From Strongylocentrotus purpuratus (Eukaryota; Echinodermata; Echinoidea; Camarodonta; Strongylocentrotidae), in assembly GCF_000002235.5 (NCBI RefSeq), contig NW_022145607.1:35625029-35689028 (forward strand): a stretch of DNA of 64,000 bases, given 5' to 3'. Positions 31,936 through 45,429 of the stretch are shown here, in pieces. A program made the translations under genes and the position numbers. The notes under the pieces are model-generated. The model saw only the letters and a program-made list of their open reading frames with translations. It searched no databases and was not told the origin of the DNA. Numbering within the stretch: the first letter of the stretch is position 1; every line of letters begins with the position of its first letter.

Positions 31936-32544
31936 ACTTTTTACCAGTTCACGTTTTCATCATATCCAATTTGGCTGCAACACTACACTCGATCCTGTTA
32001 TCTTTAAAATAGGGAGGCCAATACCCGGGCGTAAGGCTTCTTCGCCTACGATTTGTGCGCTCGTCATCCAAGTCAGATTTTGGCTAGATCCAAACATAGG
32101 GTGTCTGAACGATTTTTTAATTTTCCCTTTGTCCCATTATGGTTGGATAATTGATTTGTCTATAAGAAGAACACATTTCAAATTTCAAGACTCACCGATG
32201 TCTCTATCAAAAGATACGGTCCACTGAAATCTAGGCAATATTCATCTAATTTTGGTCCAGAATGGACAAAAAATGTGGTACACACCGAGTTATAATTTTC
32301 GCCCAACAGCTGCATTTATAGGCGATATGCAAAAGTAGGGGAAGGGTATTTTCAAACTTAAATCGTATGTTATCTCTTGGGGCTAGCAAAACTCAAAAGA
32401 GGGGGTTTCCAGAAAAACATACACATAAAAAAAAAACTCAAGGGAGGGGGGGGGGGGGTTTAACCCCAACCCCCCCCCCCCTCCCTCCTGCGTACGTGCC
32501 TGCTGGGAAGCATATAGATAATGATGTTTCATATTGTTTCACAG
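31936..32544. other. Upstream region of the Z4 gene, G/C runs
   Basis: Contains a G run (32444-32458) and a facing C run (32470-32480) near the end of a possible G-rich transposon. A 3' splice site (TATTGTTTCACAG) ends it at 32544, so a 5' untranslated exon must lie further upstream. I cannot place the promoter. Confidence 0.5.
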
Positions 32545-32640
32545 ATAACATGGCGACGAAGCATGCTTGTTGGACGTCTGCCTCAAGTACAGATGGAGGA
32601 GAGGGAATTACTCTTCAGTCATCACAGGAACATGATGAAG
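32545..32640 (+). CDS. Z4 gene, first coding exon
   Basis: Acceptor AG at 32543-32544, ATG at 32550, donor GTATGG at 32641. It encodes 30 residues, M-A-T-K-H-A-C-W onward, ending H-D-E, plus one base of the next codon. The ATG is the first after the acceptor, and its context (AACATGG) is good. Confidence 0.7.
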
Positions 32641-35600
32641 GTATGGAGTGTTTCAATGATAATCGAGTTCAGTATATATTTATATGCTCTTTCTCATCTT
32701 ATCTTGAAATAAATGCCCCAGTGGGTGTGATTTCTTTTGTTTTTTGTTTGTGTTGCTTTGAGACTGAAGTTTGTTTATATTCATGAATCAGAACGTTAAA
32801 CATTAAAATTTCAAAGGTGTGAAGAGTAGACCTATTGCAAGTCTGAAAAACTTTAAACACCTTAAAAAGGAGCTGGACCTTATAGATGGTACCTCTAGCT
32901 AGAACATGAGTTGTGCAAAAACAGGAAATTGAGGTGATCCCTTACACCTTTAGATAAAAATAGTTAGGAAGGCTCTCTCTCAAAACAAGAGAAGAATACC
33001 GTAAATAGGCCTATAAAGATAATTTAGTCTCTGCACTGATTAAAAAAATTAATATAAAAGATTTATTCAATACACTGAACAAAGTATTGTGATTCATGAA
33101 TGTTAGGCATGTGCAATTGAAAATTTAAAGGGAGATTGCTGGCAGTTTCCATGTTCAGAAGGTCATATTTCGCTGACACCAGACTTGACACCAGGCTTGG
33201 TGGAAGTACCATTGATGGGTGTACAAGTCTTGCATACAGCAAATCGTAGTTCCATCAAAAAATACCCCACCCCTAGTCTTTCAGAGAATGTAAAATATGT
33301 AAGATAATGGCTTTACCATATAAGGATGGGTGGAATAAGCAGAGCATCACATAAGGCCTGTTGCTGATAAAACTGAAGGTGATTGACAACACTTATTATT
33401 GGGTAAATGCCCAAATGGTGTCAAATTCCCCAGTGAGAGCCCACTACAATGCATCTCTTATATACAACCTTCATTCTATCACCTACACATCAAATCATGA
33501 AGAAGAAAACAAATTAGTAAGATTTATTAAAAACAAGTCGATCCACTTTATTTGCACCAATACAACCCGGCTCTTAACAGATGCTTAATACATAAATATT
33601 CAAAAACACAATTTACATATTCATCAATAACAAAAGTATCCACTTCACTCTGTATTGTAGAAATGATAAGTGTAATGATCAAGAATTTTAATGATTTTTA
33701 TTTTGACATGTACAGGAAACATCAGTATCAAGGAGGAAGGAGAAGTTGGGAAGGAGACGTGTCTTTCCATTCCAGGTTCAAAAGGATTGAGATATGAGGG
33801 TCAGCTTGTAACTCATGATGGTATGCTATAGGTTCTTGAAGGAAAATCAAACATTGAGATATGAGGGTCAGCTTGTAACTCATAACGGTATGCTATAGGT
33901 TCTTGAAGGAAAATCAAACATTGGGAGATGAGGGTCAGCTTGTAACTCATAACGGTATGCTATAGGTTCTTGAAGGAAAATCAGACATTGGGAGATGAGG
34001 GTCAGCTTGTAACTCATAACGGTATGCTATAGGTTCTTGAAGGAAAATCAAACATTGAGATATGAGGGTCAGCTTGTAACTCATGGGGGTATGCTATAGG
34101 TTCTTGAAGGAAAATCAAACATTGAGATATGAGGGTCAGCTTGTAACTCATAACGGTATGCTATAGGTTCTTGAAGGAAAATCAAACATTGGGAGATGAG
34201 GGTCAGCTTGTAACTCATAACGGTATGCTATAGGTTCTTGAAGGAAAATCAAACATTGAGATATGAGGGTCAGCTTGTAACTCATAACGGTATGCTATAG
34301 GTTCTTGAAGGAAAATCAAACATTGGGAGATGAGGGTCAGCTTGTAACTCATAACGGTATGCTATAGGTTCTTGAAGGAAAATCAAACATTGGGAGATGA
34401 GGGTCAGCTTGTAACTCATGGGGGTATGCTATAGGTTCTTGAAGGAAAATCAAACATTGAGATATGAGGGTCAGCTTGTAACTCATGGGGGTATGCTATA
34501 GGTTCTTGAAGGAAAATCAAACATTGAGATATGATGGTCAGCTTGTAACTCATAACGGTATGCTATAGGTTCTTGAAGGAAAATCAAACATTGGGAGATG
34601 AGGGTCAGCTTGTAACTCATGATGGTATGCTATAGGTTCTTGAAGGAAAATCTAACAATAATAGCAAATTGCTCTGAGAGAAAGCAAAAAAATTGGATAA
34701 TAGGATTGGTGAAAGTTAGAACAACATCGTACAAGAAATTTGAAAGTTATGAGTGTTTAAAGTATGATATCACTAAGTCAAAGCAAATCTCAAAATTGGG
34801 CTATTTGATTTGACTTTAGTGCACTAATACAAATATATTTTGTATAATATAATATTAAAGGTTTTCTAAAAAAAAAAGACACTCCCAAGTCATATGTGTT
34901 GAAAAATTGATGTTTTAGTCATTTTGTGTGTTGGAACAAATGGGATAGTTGTCCAGCAGTTCATCATAGTGACTTTACAAATTCAGCCTATTTGAAGTGC
35001 CTATGCATATGTTTACAAATTACAACTTTCAATAATGCATTATCATAACTTTCTTATTTTGTTTCCAATTTCTTCCAAACTTTCACCCGTCTGCTTCTCA
35101 GATTTGTCTACTTTCTTTTAGAGTAGTTTGCTATCAGGGTTGAGTATCACTTAAAAGGAAAATCAAACCTTAAATCGTTTGAACCCACTAAAAAATGCTT
35201 GCAAAGTCCAATAAAATTTTTAAAAAATGAAAATATCCATATAGATCTAATTGCATACATTTATAGATCTATGTCCTTCAATGTTCTTTTCCCTCTGTTT
35301 CATTACCATGACATTCATTCTTGGGAGTTATTGGCATATCTTATTTTATTTTGCTATAAAATTCATTCCTCTCTTTATAGCCAATAATAAGTAACCAGAT
35401 TAAATTTTACTTCTCAAATGATATAAAAATATATTTAATGTGTTCATAACAGGCCTGGTCTTCACCATCAAACAAGAAGTTGACACTGACATGTTTGAAT
35501 CCCTCTCAAGTACAGAAGGACAAGACCCATCGACTGAACAAGGTATCATGAAGTTATCAAGATAATTCTTTTGTACAAATGCGCGTAGGCCTGAGGGTGG

Positions 35601-38600
35601 TCAACAACCCCAAAACATAAAAACAAAACAAAACAAATCAAAGGCAAGCATTGCATAAAGTCCAATGTGGTTGGCCTCTGGGGTTTATAGATGCACTCTG
35701 GCGCAATTCCTTATTTTAAAGCATTTCAAACAAATTTTGTACCTCATATTATTGAATGGTTTTGGGTGGGAATGAACATTAATCTGTTACTGAATTTGTT
35801 AAAACCCCTTGTGGACCCGACACAGAAGTAAATTAGTTAAAGGTAATACAAAGTTTGGGGAAATTTTGAAAATGGCTGGATAGCCATTCTTTAAATTGTT
35901 GATATATTTGGATGCCCCTGAGGATGTATTATAAGCACTAGAAAATATAGCCCCTAAGCACTTAATTAAATATCAAAACTTACCGGTGCTCCCGGTAAAT
36001 TATGATAAATTTCAAATAGTGCCTATACGGCCATCCAGTGGTACCTGCAACCATGAAAATCTCAGAATATGCAGTTGTGATATATAATTTCCAAACGGGA
36101 ATAGCCGATCGGTCGATTTTAGTCAAGAAACATAATATCTTGACCTTGAGAGAGAGTTATACACAGTGTGTGCGGGCAAGTACAGAATCCAAAGACCGGT
36201 GTAATAGTATATTTGTAAAGTGCTTAGAGACATTGTATTAAGCGCTATATAAAAGCTAAATATTATTATTATTATCATTATTTATAATTTCATCACTTTA
36301 GACTCTAACAATCACTAAATATTGTAGGATCGCATATGCTTCCAATATGTTCATAACCCCCATACAAAAATTTTGTATTACCTTTAAGATACAATGAAGA
36401 TATTAACTACTGGGGTATCGTTTCACAAAATCGTCAACAGTACAAATTCACAGACATCCAATTGAATATTTGTAAATGTTAAATTCAGTACACACATTTT
36501 GATTGGTTGTGCAACAAAGCGCTACAGGTACTTATTACAATTTCGTTGAAACACTGCCCAGTTTTCTGTTTTGAATGAATTAGTAATTCATTGTTGAGGT
36601 TGGCTTGAGGAAGACTAAAATTTAAAGCATGATGACTAGGCCTATATTCAGAAGGAAGGTAACGACTTACTAAGTAAATAGCATTTTCTCTATGTTCCAG
36701 TTTAATATCTTTAACATCCAGTTGCACCACAAGCATTGACATGGTCTGAAAAATAGTTAAAAATCCTCCAATAACTAGTAAAAGCACAGCTATTAAAAAG
36801 AATGATGTTGAACATTTCTTCTTGATTTCCTTTTCTTATAGAAATAGTCTATGCCATCATAAAGCAAGAAGACAAAGAAGAGATATTTGAACCTATTACA
36901 CCTCACGGTGAAGGAGGAGGAGAAACTGAGCAATCAATTCCTGAAGGTATGATCAACAACACCCCCCCCCCCCCCGCCCCCCAGGACAATATTTCTTTCA
37001 TTTTAATGGTAAATGGATTCCTTAAAGGGAAAGTCCATCCTGATATTAATTTGTTTAAAATAAGATCCCCCTAAAAAGAGAGAAGCAAATAAGGGTTAGG
37101 TATCCCTTAAAAGGAAAATCTAACCATAAATTGTTTGAGCGAAACAGAAAGTATGAATGTTTGTCGTGAAAAAGGAGGATGTATCCTTGGGGTACACTCC
37201 TGCTAGCAAAGTCCAATTAAATTAAATCTATTTACATACATCTATAGATGTACTGCAATTTTATTTTCCCTCTGTTTCATACAATGACATTCATTCTTGT
37301 GAGTTATTGGCACACCATATTTTATTTTCTATAAAATGCATTCTTCTCTTTGTAGCCAATATTAAGTAACCAGGTCAAATTTTACTTCTCAGATGATATA
37401 AAAAATATCTTTACTTTGTTCATAACAGGCCTGGTCTTCACCATCAAACAAGAAGTTGACACTGACATGTTTGAATCCCTCTCAAGTACAGAAGGACAAG
37501 ACCCATCGACTGAACAAGGTATCATGAAGTTATCAAGATAATTCTTTTGTACAAATGCGCTTAGGCCTGAGGGTGGTCAACAACCTAAAAACCTAAAAAC
37601 AAACAAAACAAATCAAAATCTAAAATTGGAACATGAAAGGAGTATGTAGCCTACTGATGCATGCATTGCGTGAAGTCCAATGTGGTTGGCCTCTGGGGTT
37701 TGTAGATGCACTCTGGTGCAATCCTTATTTTAAAGCATATCAAACAAATTTTGTACCTCATATTATTGAAAGTTTTAGGGTGGGAATGAACATTAATCTG
37801 TTGCTGAATGTGTTAGAACCCCTTGTAGACCAGACAGTGACGTAAATTAGTTTAAGGTAAACACAAAGTTTTGGGAAATTTTGAAAATGGCTGGATAGCT
37901 ATTCTTTAAAATTTCGATATATTTTGATGCCCCTGAGGATGTATTATAAGCACTAGAAAATATAGCCCCTAAACACTTCTGCTTTCGAGAAAAATTGAAT
38001 ATCAAAATTTACCAGTGCTCCCAGTAAATTTTGATGAATTTCAAATAGCACCTTACAGCCATCCAATGGTAGCTGCCACCATGAAATTCTCAGAATGTGC
38101 AGTTGTGATATATAGTTTCCAAACGGGAATAGCCGATCGGTCGAGTTTAGTAAAGAAAAATTGTTTTTATGCTAAATTAATATCTTGGCCTTGAGAGAGA
38201 GAGCTATGCAGCATAGAGAGTTTATTATTTACAATTTCAATTTCATCACTTTAGATTCGATTTTAACCGCAACAACAATCTCTGAATATTGTAGGATCGC
38301 ACATGCTTCAAATATTTTCATGACCCCATCCCAAAACTTTGTATTACCTAAGATACAATGATGGTATTAACTACTGGGGTATCGTTTCACAAAATCGTCA
38401 GCAGTACAAGTTCACTGACAACCAATTGAACAACATGTATGCGTTATATTCAGTACACGCATTTCGATGGGTTGTGCAACAAAGCGCTACCGGTACTTAT
38501 TACAGTTTTGTTGAAATGCTGCCCTGTTTTATGTTTTGAATGAATTAGTAATTAATTCATTGTTGAGCTTGGCTTGAGAAAGACTAAAATTTAAAGCATG

Positions 38601-41600
38601 TTAACTAGGCCTATATTCAGAAGGAAGGGAACAACTTCATTTAATATTAGCATTTTCTCTATGTTCCAGTTTAATATCTTGAACATCCAGTTGCACCACA
38701 AGCATTGACATGGTCTGAAAATAGTTCACAATTCTCCAATAATTAGCAAATGCACAGCTATTAAAAAGAATGATATTGAACATTTCTTCTTGATTTCCTT
38801 TTCTTATAGAAATGGTCAATTCCACCATAAAGCAAGAAGACAAAGAAGAGATATTTGAACCTATTACAACTCAGGGTGAAGGAGGAGGAGAAACTGAGCA
38901 ATCAATTCCTGAAGGTATGATCAACATTCTTTCATTTTAAAGGCAAATCAAATCCTTAAAGTCCATTCTGATATTAATTTAAAAAAAAAAAAATCCCCCC
39001 AATAAGAGAGAAACAAATCAGGGTTAAGTATCCCTTAAAAGGAAAATCAACCTTCATATTTTAACAGGCTAGACCCAACAGTAATTAAAATATGGCTAGG
39101 TGAGCTTTTGTTTTTTTAAACGGGAATTTTGATTGAATGTACATTATATATACAAAATGTACTAAAATAGGTTTTTGCGGCCAATTTCAGACTTTTGTCA
39201 TTCAAATTCATATTCCGAGCATTTGAATTCGTGCAATTCGCACTCGCAGCGTTGAATCAGCTTTCAAATTCAAAATCCGTCATTCAAATTCACTATCCGT
39301 GCAATGAAGTGTCATATCACTGGATCCAAAATGACAGTCGGTTGCTTCATCCTTTCAACTCATCAAATATTGTACAAATATCACACTTTTCGTGGCATAT
39401 TCAAAATATATAAATGCACATACCAAGATATGCCTAAGATAAGACAATTTCAAAAGTTTTGTTTATTTGGTGGTGGAATCGGTGTTATGTCTGAGTATTG
39501 TAAAATTGTGTATGCTGTTCTTAGGATGGGTGAAGTATACTTGTTCTTGTAGGGGGTGTTATCCTTTTTTTTTTCATGGAAAACTGATGTATTGTCATGA
39601 CCTGATAATCAATATTTAGCAATTTTATGTGAGTAAAATCACCCAAATTTCAAACAATCATGTGTGCATGCTTCCGCGCAGTGTTGGCATGCCGTTTTAT
39701 TTTCGATTCATAGTGCCACTTAGGAAATTACTGATTTATTCCAAAAATTAGTGATTTTGAGCCTTGTGATTACTGATTTTCTGTTCTGGAGGTTGGCAGC
39801 TCTGTTTGTATTGTTCCCATGTTCTCAAACATGCATAGCCTAGGCTTTTACGTTGATATGTTTTACAGTATGTAATAATCAATATTAAATTAATGTTTTT
39901 CTGATAATTTTCATGCAGTGCAAGTAAATCATACGTAAGCTTACGTAAGTAATTCATACAATGCAAGTAAATCCATACATTGAGAGAGACAATTACAATT
40001 ACAGTTTAGTCCTGAAGTTCATACACCCCAAGAGAGGCGTAGCACAAGAAAACACTGTAGGCAGGTAAGCCTACATGTAAGTCTATGCGTGGGGTGGGGG
40101 GGGGGGGGGTATGAGTTGACTGATTCTGAAATTTGTTGTGCGAAATATCAGATAGCATATCAATGAATAATTTAACACCAATTTCAGGTGTTAAAAAACT
40201 TATTTCATGATGATAGCAGACAAAATTGACAGATTTTGACAGGTTTCGAGACAGAAATTTGCATATAAAATTTTATGCCAATTTATGATGTCATTAATAG
40301 TTGAAGACAATAAAATAATTTTGTCTACCTATTGCTGTATGATGTGCAAAGATCGTTAATTAATTTGGTGGAGATCAGATTTATATCTGCTGAGAACTGG
40401 TAAAATATAAGCGCATAATTCATAGACCCTAAGAAAGCGTTCAAAACAAGAAAAACTGCCATTTTACATATCTTCAAATAAGGGGCAAAAAAATAATGTC
40501 TAAATGAAATTTTTCTTGGGAACATCTTTTTTTCTCTGATGAAATGGATCACAATGAACAAAATGACACCCAAGAAGTAGGATCATAGGGGGGGGGGGGG
40601 GTGCACGGTAGCCCCTCTGGCCCATGGACTAATGGCGCTCATATCTGTCAGACTTGACACTCCTGGTACTCCTGATTATTACCATGGCTTTAATTTTCTT
40701 CTATTTTGTAACAACTTTTGTCTCTTGCAATATGATTTAAGCTAAACTATAATTGGAAGATCACCTTTTCCTTGCTGAAGAAAGGTCGCCAACTTGATGG
40801 CTACGGTCTATTTCTTTCTTCTTCACAAACGAGAGTATTGGTATTTTTTCCATGCTCCAAAGGTTCTTTTGCAGCTGTTTTGAGAATACTGCTCTTATAA
40901 ACTTGGCATTTCAGGTTTGCAATTTGTTTGAGGCTGTTATCAGTTCACTTGGATGTTTGATGGCTGTCTCCTTCTCATTCACCTTCATCTCGACATCCAT
41001 CAAGGTTGATTTTGCCTTCTCTGATGAGGTGTGAAGGTACTGAAATTGTTGCGAGTTCATCACAAACTTCAGTTATTTTAATATCAGACTTTCTGAGACT
41101 TTCAATAGTTATGAAGCGTTGATCATGATGATCAAGTTTGTGGTGAATTTCATCAAATTATTTGAAATTTCATGTAATTTGCTACTACCATTGTTTGAGA
41201 GTGCCTCCTTGGAGTCATTAATGTCTAGAAGCTCCTTATGCTATTGCTGTCTGTTTGGGAGGCATTGTAGTACTACTAGCTAGCCTAGCCCTATATAGGG
41301 TCGACACTAATTACTACGTCACCACAATCACGATTATCACACCGGTATTAGTATCAATGCATGTACGCAGTTCACTGAACGTTTCATCAAGTATGGGACC
41401 GTAGTAGATTATTTCGAAGATCCAACAATATCTATCAAGTATCAACAGTCTGCACAAGAATGGTAGCTAAATTCAATATTATCGATTCATATGTATTACC
41501 ATTCCGTATTCAGCACCCATTCATTCATTATGGTAAACGGATTTTGCAGTTCTCTTCCTCCTTATTGGCAATATATTCTTGAAGAAAGTAATTTTATCGT

Positions 41601-42745
41601 CCAAGTTTTAACAGGAGTCTGCCAGTCATATACCGTGTACATGATAAAAAATACCCCTAACTTTCTTAATTTCTGGATGTCTGCCCAACAGTTTAAACCG
41701 AATTTGGATAAAATCTTTAATATCAACAAAACTGCTGGCAAGTTCCAGAGTTCTGTTTAGGACCAGATATGGTTTAATTCATTTTCTTTGACTTACACAC
41801 TATATGAAAGATTTCAATGTATCCTGTCAAAATTGATGTATGCGAAGTTGACTGTATTGAAGGTTTTAACCATTACATGATAGTCTGCATCTAGGCAGAC
41901 TGGATACGCCATGTGATATTTCTTTACTCTATAGGGATTTTTAATTCTGGCATTTACCAGAGCTCGGCCTTCTCTTCAATAAGGATGTAATTACTTTCTT
42001 TTCCTCCCCAGAGTTGGACAATGGACAAGACAATAAACACCCACATATAACATCATGCAGTGGAGAGAAGTCCCATCTGTGTTTACATTGCAGTAAGACA
42101 TTTACAGATGAGAACACTCTTATACTACATCAGAAAACACACCAGGGCGAGTATGAGCTAAGAAGCCACCCTAGAACACAAACTGGAGGGAAAATTTTCA
42201 ACAGGGGAGAAAAGCCTTATCAACGTCCCAATTGTGATAAAGGATTTCCTGAAAAGAATAATCTTAATCGTCACCTTAGAACACATACAGGAGGGAAACC
42301 ATTTAAGTGTTCTCAGTGTGATAAGGGATTTTCTGTAAAGACTAATCTTACTGCCCACCTTAGAACACATACAGGAGAGAAACCCTTTAAGTGTCCCCAT
42401 TGTGATAAGACATTTTCTGTAAAGACTATTCTCACTAACCACCTTAGAACACATACAGGAGAGAAACCATTTAAGTGTTCTCAGTGTGATAAGACATTTT
42501 CTGTAAAGACTATTCTTACTGTCCACCTTAGAACACATACAGGAGAGAAACCCTTTAAGTGTCCCCATTGTGATAAGACATTTGCTCAAAAGTCTGTTCT
42601 TACTAACCACCTTAGAACACATACAGGAGAGAAACCCTTTAAGTGTCCCCATTGTGATAAGACATTTTCTCAAAGAAGTCACCTTACTAGACATTTAAGA
42701 ACACACAGCCTCAACGAAAAAGCCTCAACGATGTTCCCATCGTGA
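32545..42745 (+). CDS. Z4 gene: acidic I-K-x-E exons spliced to a C2H2 zinc-finger exon
   Basis: Proposed coding exons: 32545-32640 (ATG at 32550), 33716-33820, 35453-35542, 36842-36946, 37429-37518, 38810-38914 and 42012-42745. Every internal junction is phase 1, each donor is G|GTATxx, each acceptor has a pyrimidine tract, and the reading frame is open throughout, giving about 439 residues. The N-terminal ~195 residues are acidic and hold five psi-K-x-E motifs (I-K-E-E once, I-K-Q-E four times), a consensus for SUMO attachment in many repressors. The C-terminus has six good C2H2 fingers. Likely a nuclear DNA-binding regulator. The same N-terminal exons could also reach the Z5 acceptor at 56783. 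Splicing is inferred, not observed. Confidence 0.72.
33716..33820 (+). CDS. Z4 gene, second coding exon; its donor starts a donor array
   Basis: Acceptor TGACATGTACAG ends at 33715. The 105-bp exon reads N-I-S-I-K-E-E-G-E-V then L-R-Y-E-G-Q-L-V-T-H-D and ends at G|GTATGC. The length equals that of the fourth exon (105 bp). Its last 35 bases are the start of the 67-bp minisatellite. An alternative weaker donor (CCAG|GTTCAA, 33771) would be out of phase. Confidence 0.65.
33786..34656 (+). repeat. 67-bp minisatellite, 13 units, each with a 5' splice-site match
   Basis: Thirteen units of exactly 67 bp (871 bp, no indels), beginning ATTG(A/G)GA(T/G)ATGAG and carrying CAT(AAC/GGG/GAT)G|GTATGC, where the bar is the donor of the second coding exon in unit 1. 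Variant sites are shuffled between units (GAGATATGAG or GGGAGATGAG; AACG, GGGG or GATG). The first and last units share GATG. A read through any unit meets CTA-TAG just after the donor, so only the first donor keeps the frame. Confidence 0.95.
34657..35132. other. Intron sequence, nothing recognised
   Basis: AT-rich. It contains no repeat I can name. Confidence 0.5.
35453..35542 (+). CDS. Z4 gene, third coding exon
   Basis: 90 bp, phase 1 to phase 1. Encodes L-V-F-T-I-K-Q-E-V-D-T-D-M-F-E-S-L-S with an acidic, serine-rich tail. Acceptor TGTTCATAACAG, donor G|GTATCA. Confidence 0.72.
36155..36280 (+). mobile_element. Short retroposon 3' end in the first block only
   Basis: GTAAAGTGCTTAGAGACATT, then AAGCGCTATATAAAAG and ATT repeats, is a typical 3' end of LINE-mobilised SINEs. 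It is missing at the matching place in block 2 (near 38215). Exact ends are approximate. Confidence 0.6.
36842..36946 (+). CDS. Z4 gene, fourth coding exon
   Basis: 105 bp, phase 1 to phase 1. Encodes I-V-Y-A-I-I-K-Q-E-D-K-E-E-I-F-E-P-I-T then G-E-G-G-G-E-T-E-Q. Acceptor CCTTTTCTTATAG, donor G|GTATGA. Confidence 0.72.
37429..37518 (+). CDS. Z4 gene, fifth coding exon (copy of the third)
   Basis: All 90 bases are identical to 35453-35542, with the same splice signals. The surrounding introns have diverged, so selection or gene conversion has kept the exon. Confidence 0.72.
38810..38914 (+). CDS. Z4 gene, sixth coding exon (copy of the fourth)
   Basis: 105 bp; differs from 36842-36946 at six bases, all of which change the residue (I-M, Y-N, A-S, I-T, P-T, H-Q). 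The I-K-Q-E-D-K-E-E core is kept. Same acceptor and donor as its partner. Confidence 0.72.
39016..40724. other. Intron of the Z4 gene, no exon recognised
   Basis: Contains the end of a hAT-like element (GGTTGGCAGCTCTG, 39790-39803), a G run at 40089-40105 and another at 40588-40601. No further I-K-x-E exon is seen. Confidence 0.55.
40725..41265 (-). mobile_element. L1-like ORF1 fragment in the Z4 flank, without the nested LINE
   Basis: Read on the - strand from 41265: M-P-P-K-Q-T-A-I-A, stop, coiled-coil region, then directly D-R-S-H-x-V-G near 40820-40790. In the Z1/Z2 and Z5 flanks ~1.1 kb separates these parts, so this is either the state before that insertion or a deletion. Confidence 0.7.
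41266..42011 (+). other. Conserved flank/intron end upstream of the Z4 finger exon
   Basis: Same block as 7700-8445 and 55965-56782. It ends in TACTTTCTTTTCCTCCCCAG (41992-42011), the phase-1 acceptor of the zinc-finger exon. An open stretch at 41491-41760 is not conserved as a frame in the other units. Confidence 0.65.
42012..42745 (+). CDS. Z4 gene, C2H2 zinc-finger terminal exon
   Basis: Entering in phase 1 gives E-L-D-N-G-Q-D-N, then 243 codons to a TGA. Fingers: one L-C-L-H-C module, one degenerate module (Q-R-P-N-C), then five canonical modules with perfect TGEKP linkers. Recognition helices S-V-K-T-N-L-T-A-H, S-V-K-T-I-L-T-N-H, S-V-K-T-I-L-T-V-H, A-Q-K-S-V-L-T-N-H and S-Q-R-S-H-L-T-R-H differ mainly at base-contacting positions 3 and 6. 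After the last finger a shift in S-L-N-E-K ends the frame; related finger sequence continues in another frame. No ATG exists at the exon start, so the upstream exons are needed. Confidence 0.82.
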
Positions 42746-44867
<2,122 letters not shown>

Positions 44868-45063
44868 AGGCACACTGCCATACTTGTAGCTACTTGCTCC
44901 CTCTATATAGAAAACTTCCCTAATCGGTGCCTGTTGGTCCCCCATGATCCTCTTTTTCTTATGTTAAATGAGAGCTGAGTTAATGAGATAGCCACCTGTC
45001 ACAGTGACCTCGATGGCTCTCTGTGTGGTCTAATCCCTTCTGGCCCAGTAGTGGTGACGATCT
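44868..45063. mobile_element. ~196-bp insertion flanked by TTAA
   Basis: TTAA occurs on both sides (44864-44867, 45064-45067), and the decayed finger tail continues across. TTAA targets are typical of piggyBac-like MITEs, but I see no terminal inverted repeat, so the class is uncertain. Confidence 0.5.
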
Positions 45064-45420
45064 TTAAGAGATTTTCTTTTAACAATAATCTTACTAGTTA
45101 CTGGAGAAGAGCCATTTAAATGTTTACTTTGTTCTAAAAAGGGATTTTATCGTTTATACAGTGAATGATCTTGCTAATTGACTATTAACACACAGAGTAA
45201 AAATGCCACATAAATATTATCATTAGAACAGATGGATGGATTACTAACAAACTCATGACATGTGTGTATCTTGCAGAGCCAATGAACTGATTAGATTTGA
45301 GGGTCATGAGGTCAAAGATCAAAGGGTCATACATGTATATCAAAAAAGAGCTTGTAATCACGATATTCTGAGAACCTGTTAATGTATTACAATCAAACTT
45401 GAATATTTTAAATTTTTTTT
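45064..45420 (+). repeat. Finger-tail remnant and one and a half array units
   Basis: 45064-45215 continues the decayed finger tail. 45218-45420 matches the last units of the array after Z2 (12600-12920: CTTGCAGAGCCAATGAACTG, GGTCATGAGGTCAAAGATCA). Confidence 0.75.
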
Positions 45421-45429
45421 TTTTTGTTA

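Larger units (their letters stand above)
35133..39015 (+). repeat. Tandem duplication of a ~1.97-kb two-exon block
   Basis: Block 1 (about 35133-37090) and block 2 (about 37091-39015) each carry a 90-bp exon followed by a 105-bp exon. Distances between the copies are 1976 bp for the first exon and 1968 bp for the second. GGGTT(G/A)A/GGTATC(A/C)CTTAAAAGGAAAATC marks the start of each block and recurs once more at about 39013. Introns differ by several percent plus indels, whereas the 90-bp exons are identical. Confidence 0.88.

Noticed and set aside
33786-34656. CRISPR-like array
   Set aside because: Units are directly abutting 67-bp repeats without unique spacers, in an intron of an animal-type gene.
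41491-41760. 89-residue frame just upstream of Z4
   Set aside because: The matching stretch upstream of Z2, Z3 and Z5 is closed by stops or shifts, and it lies in the proposed last intron.
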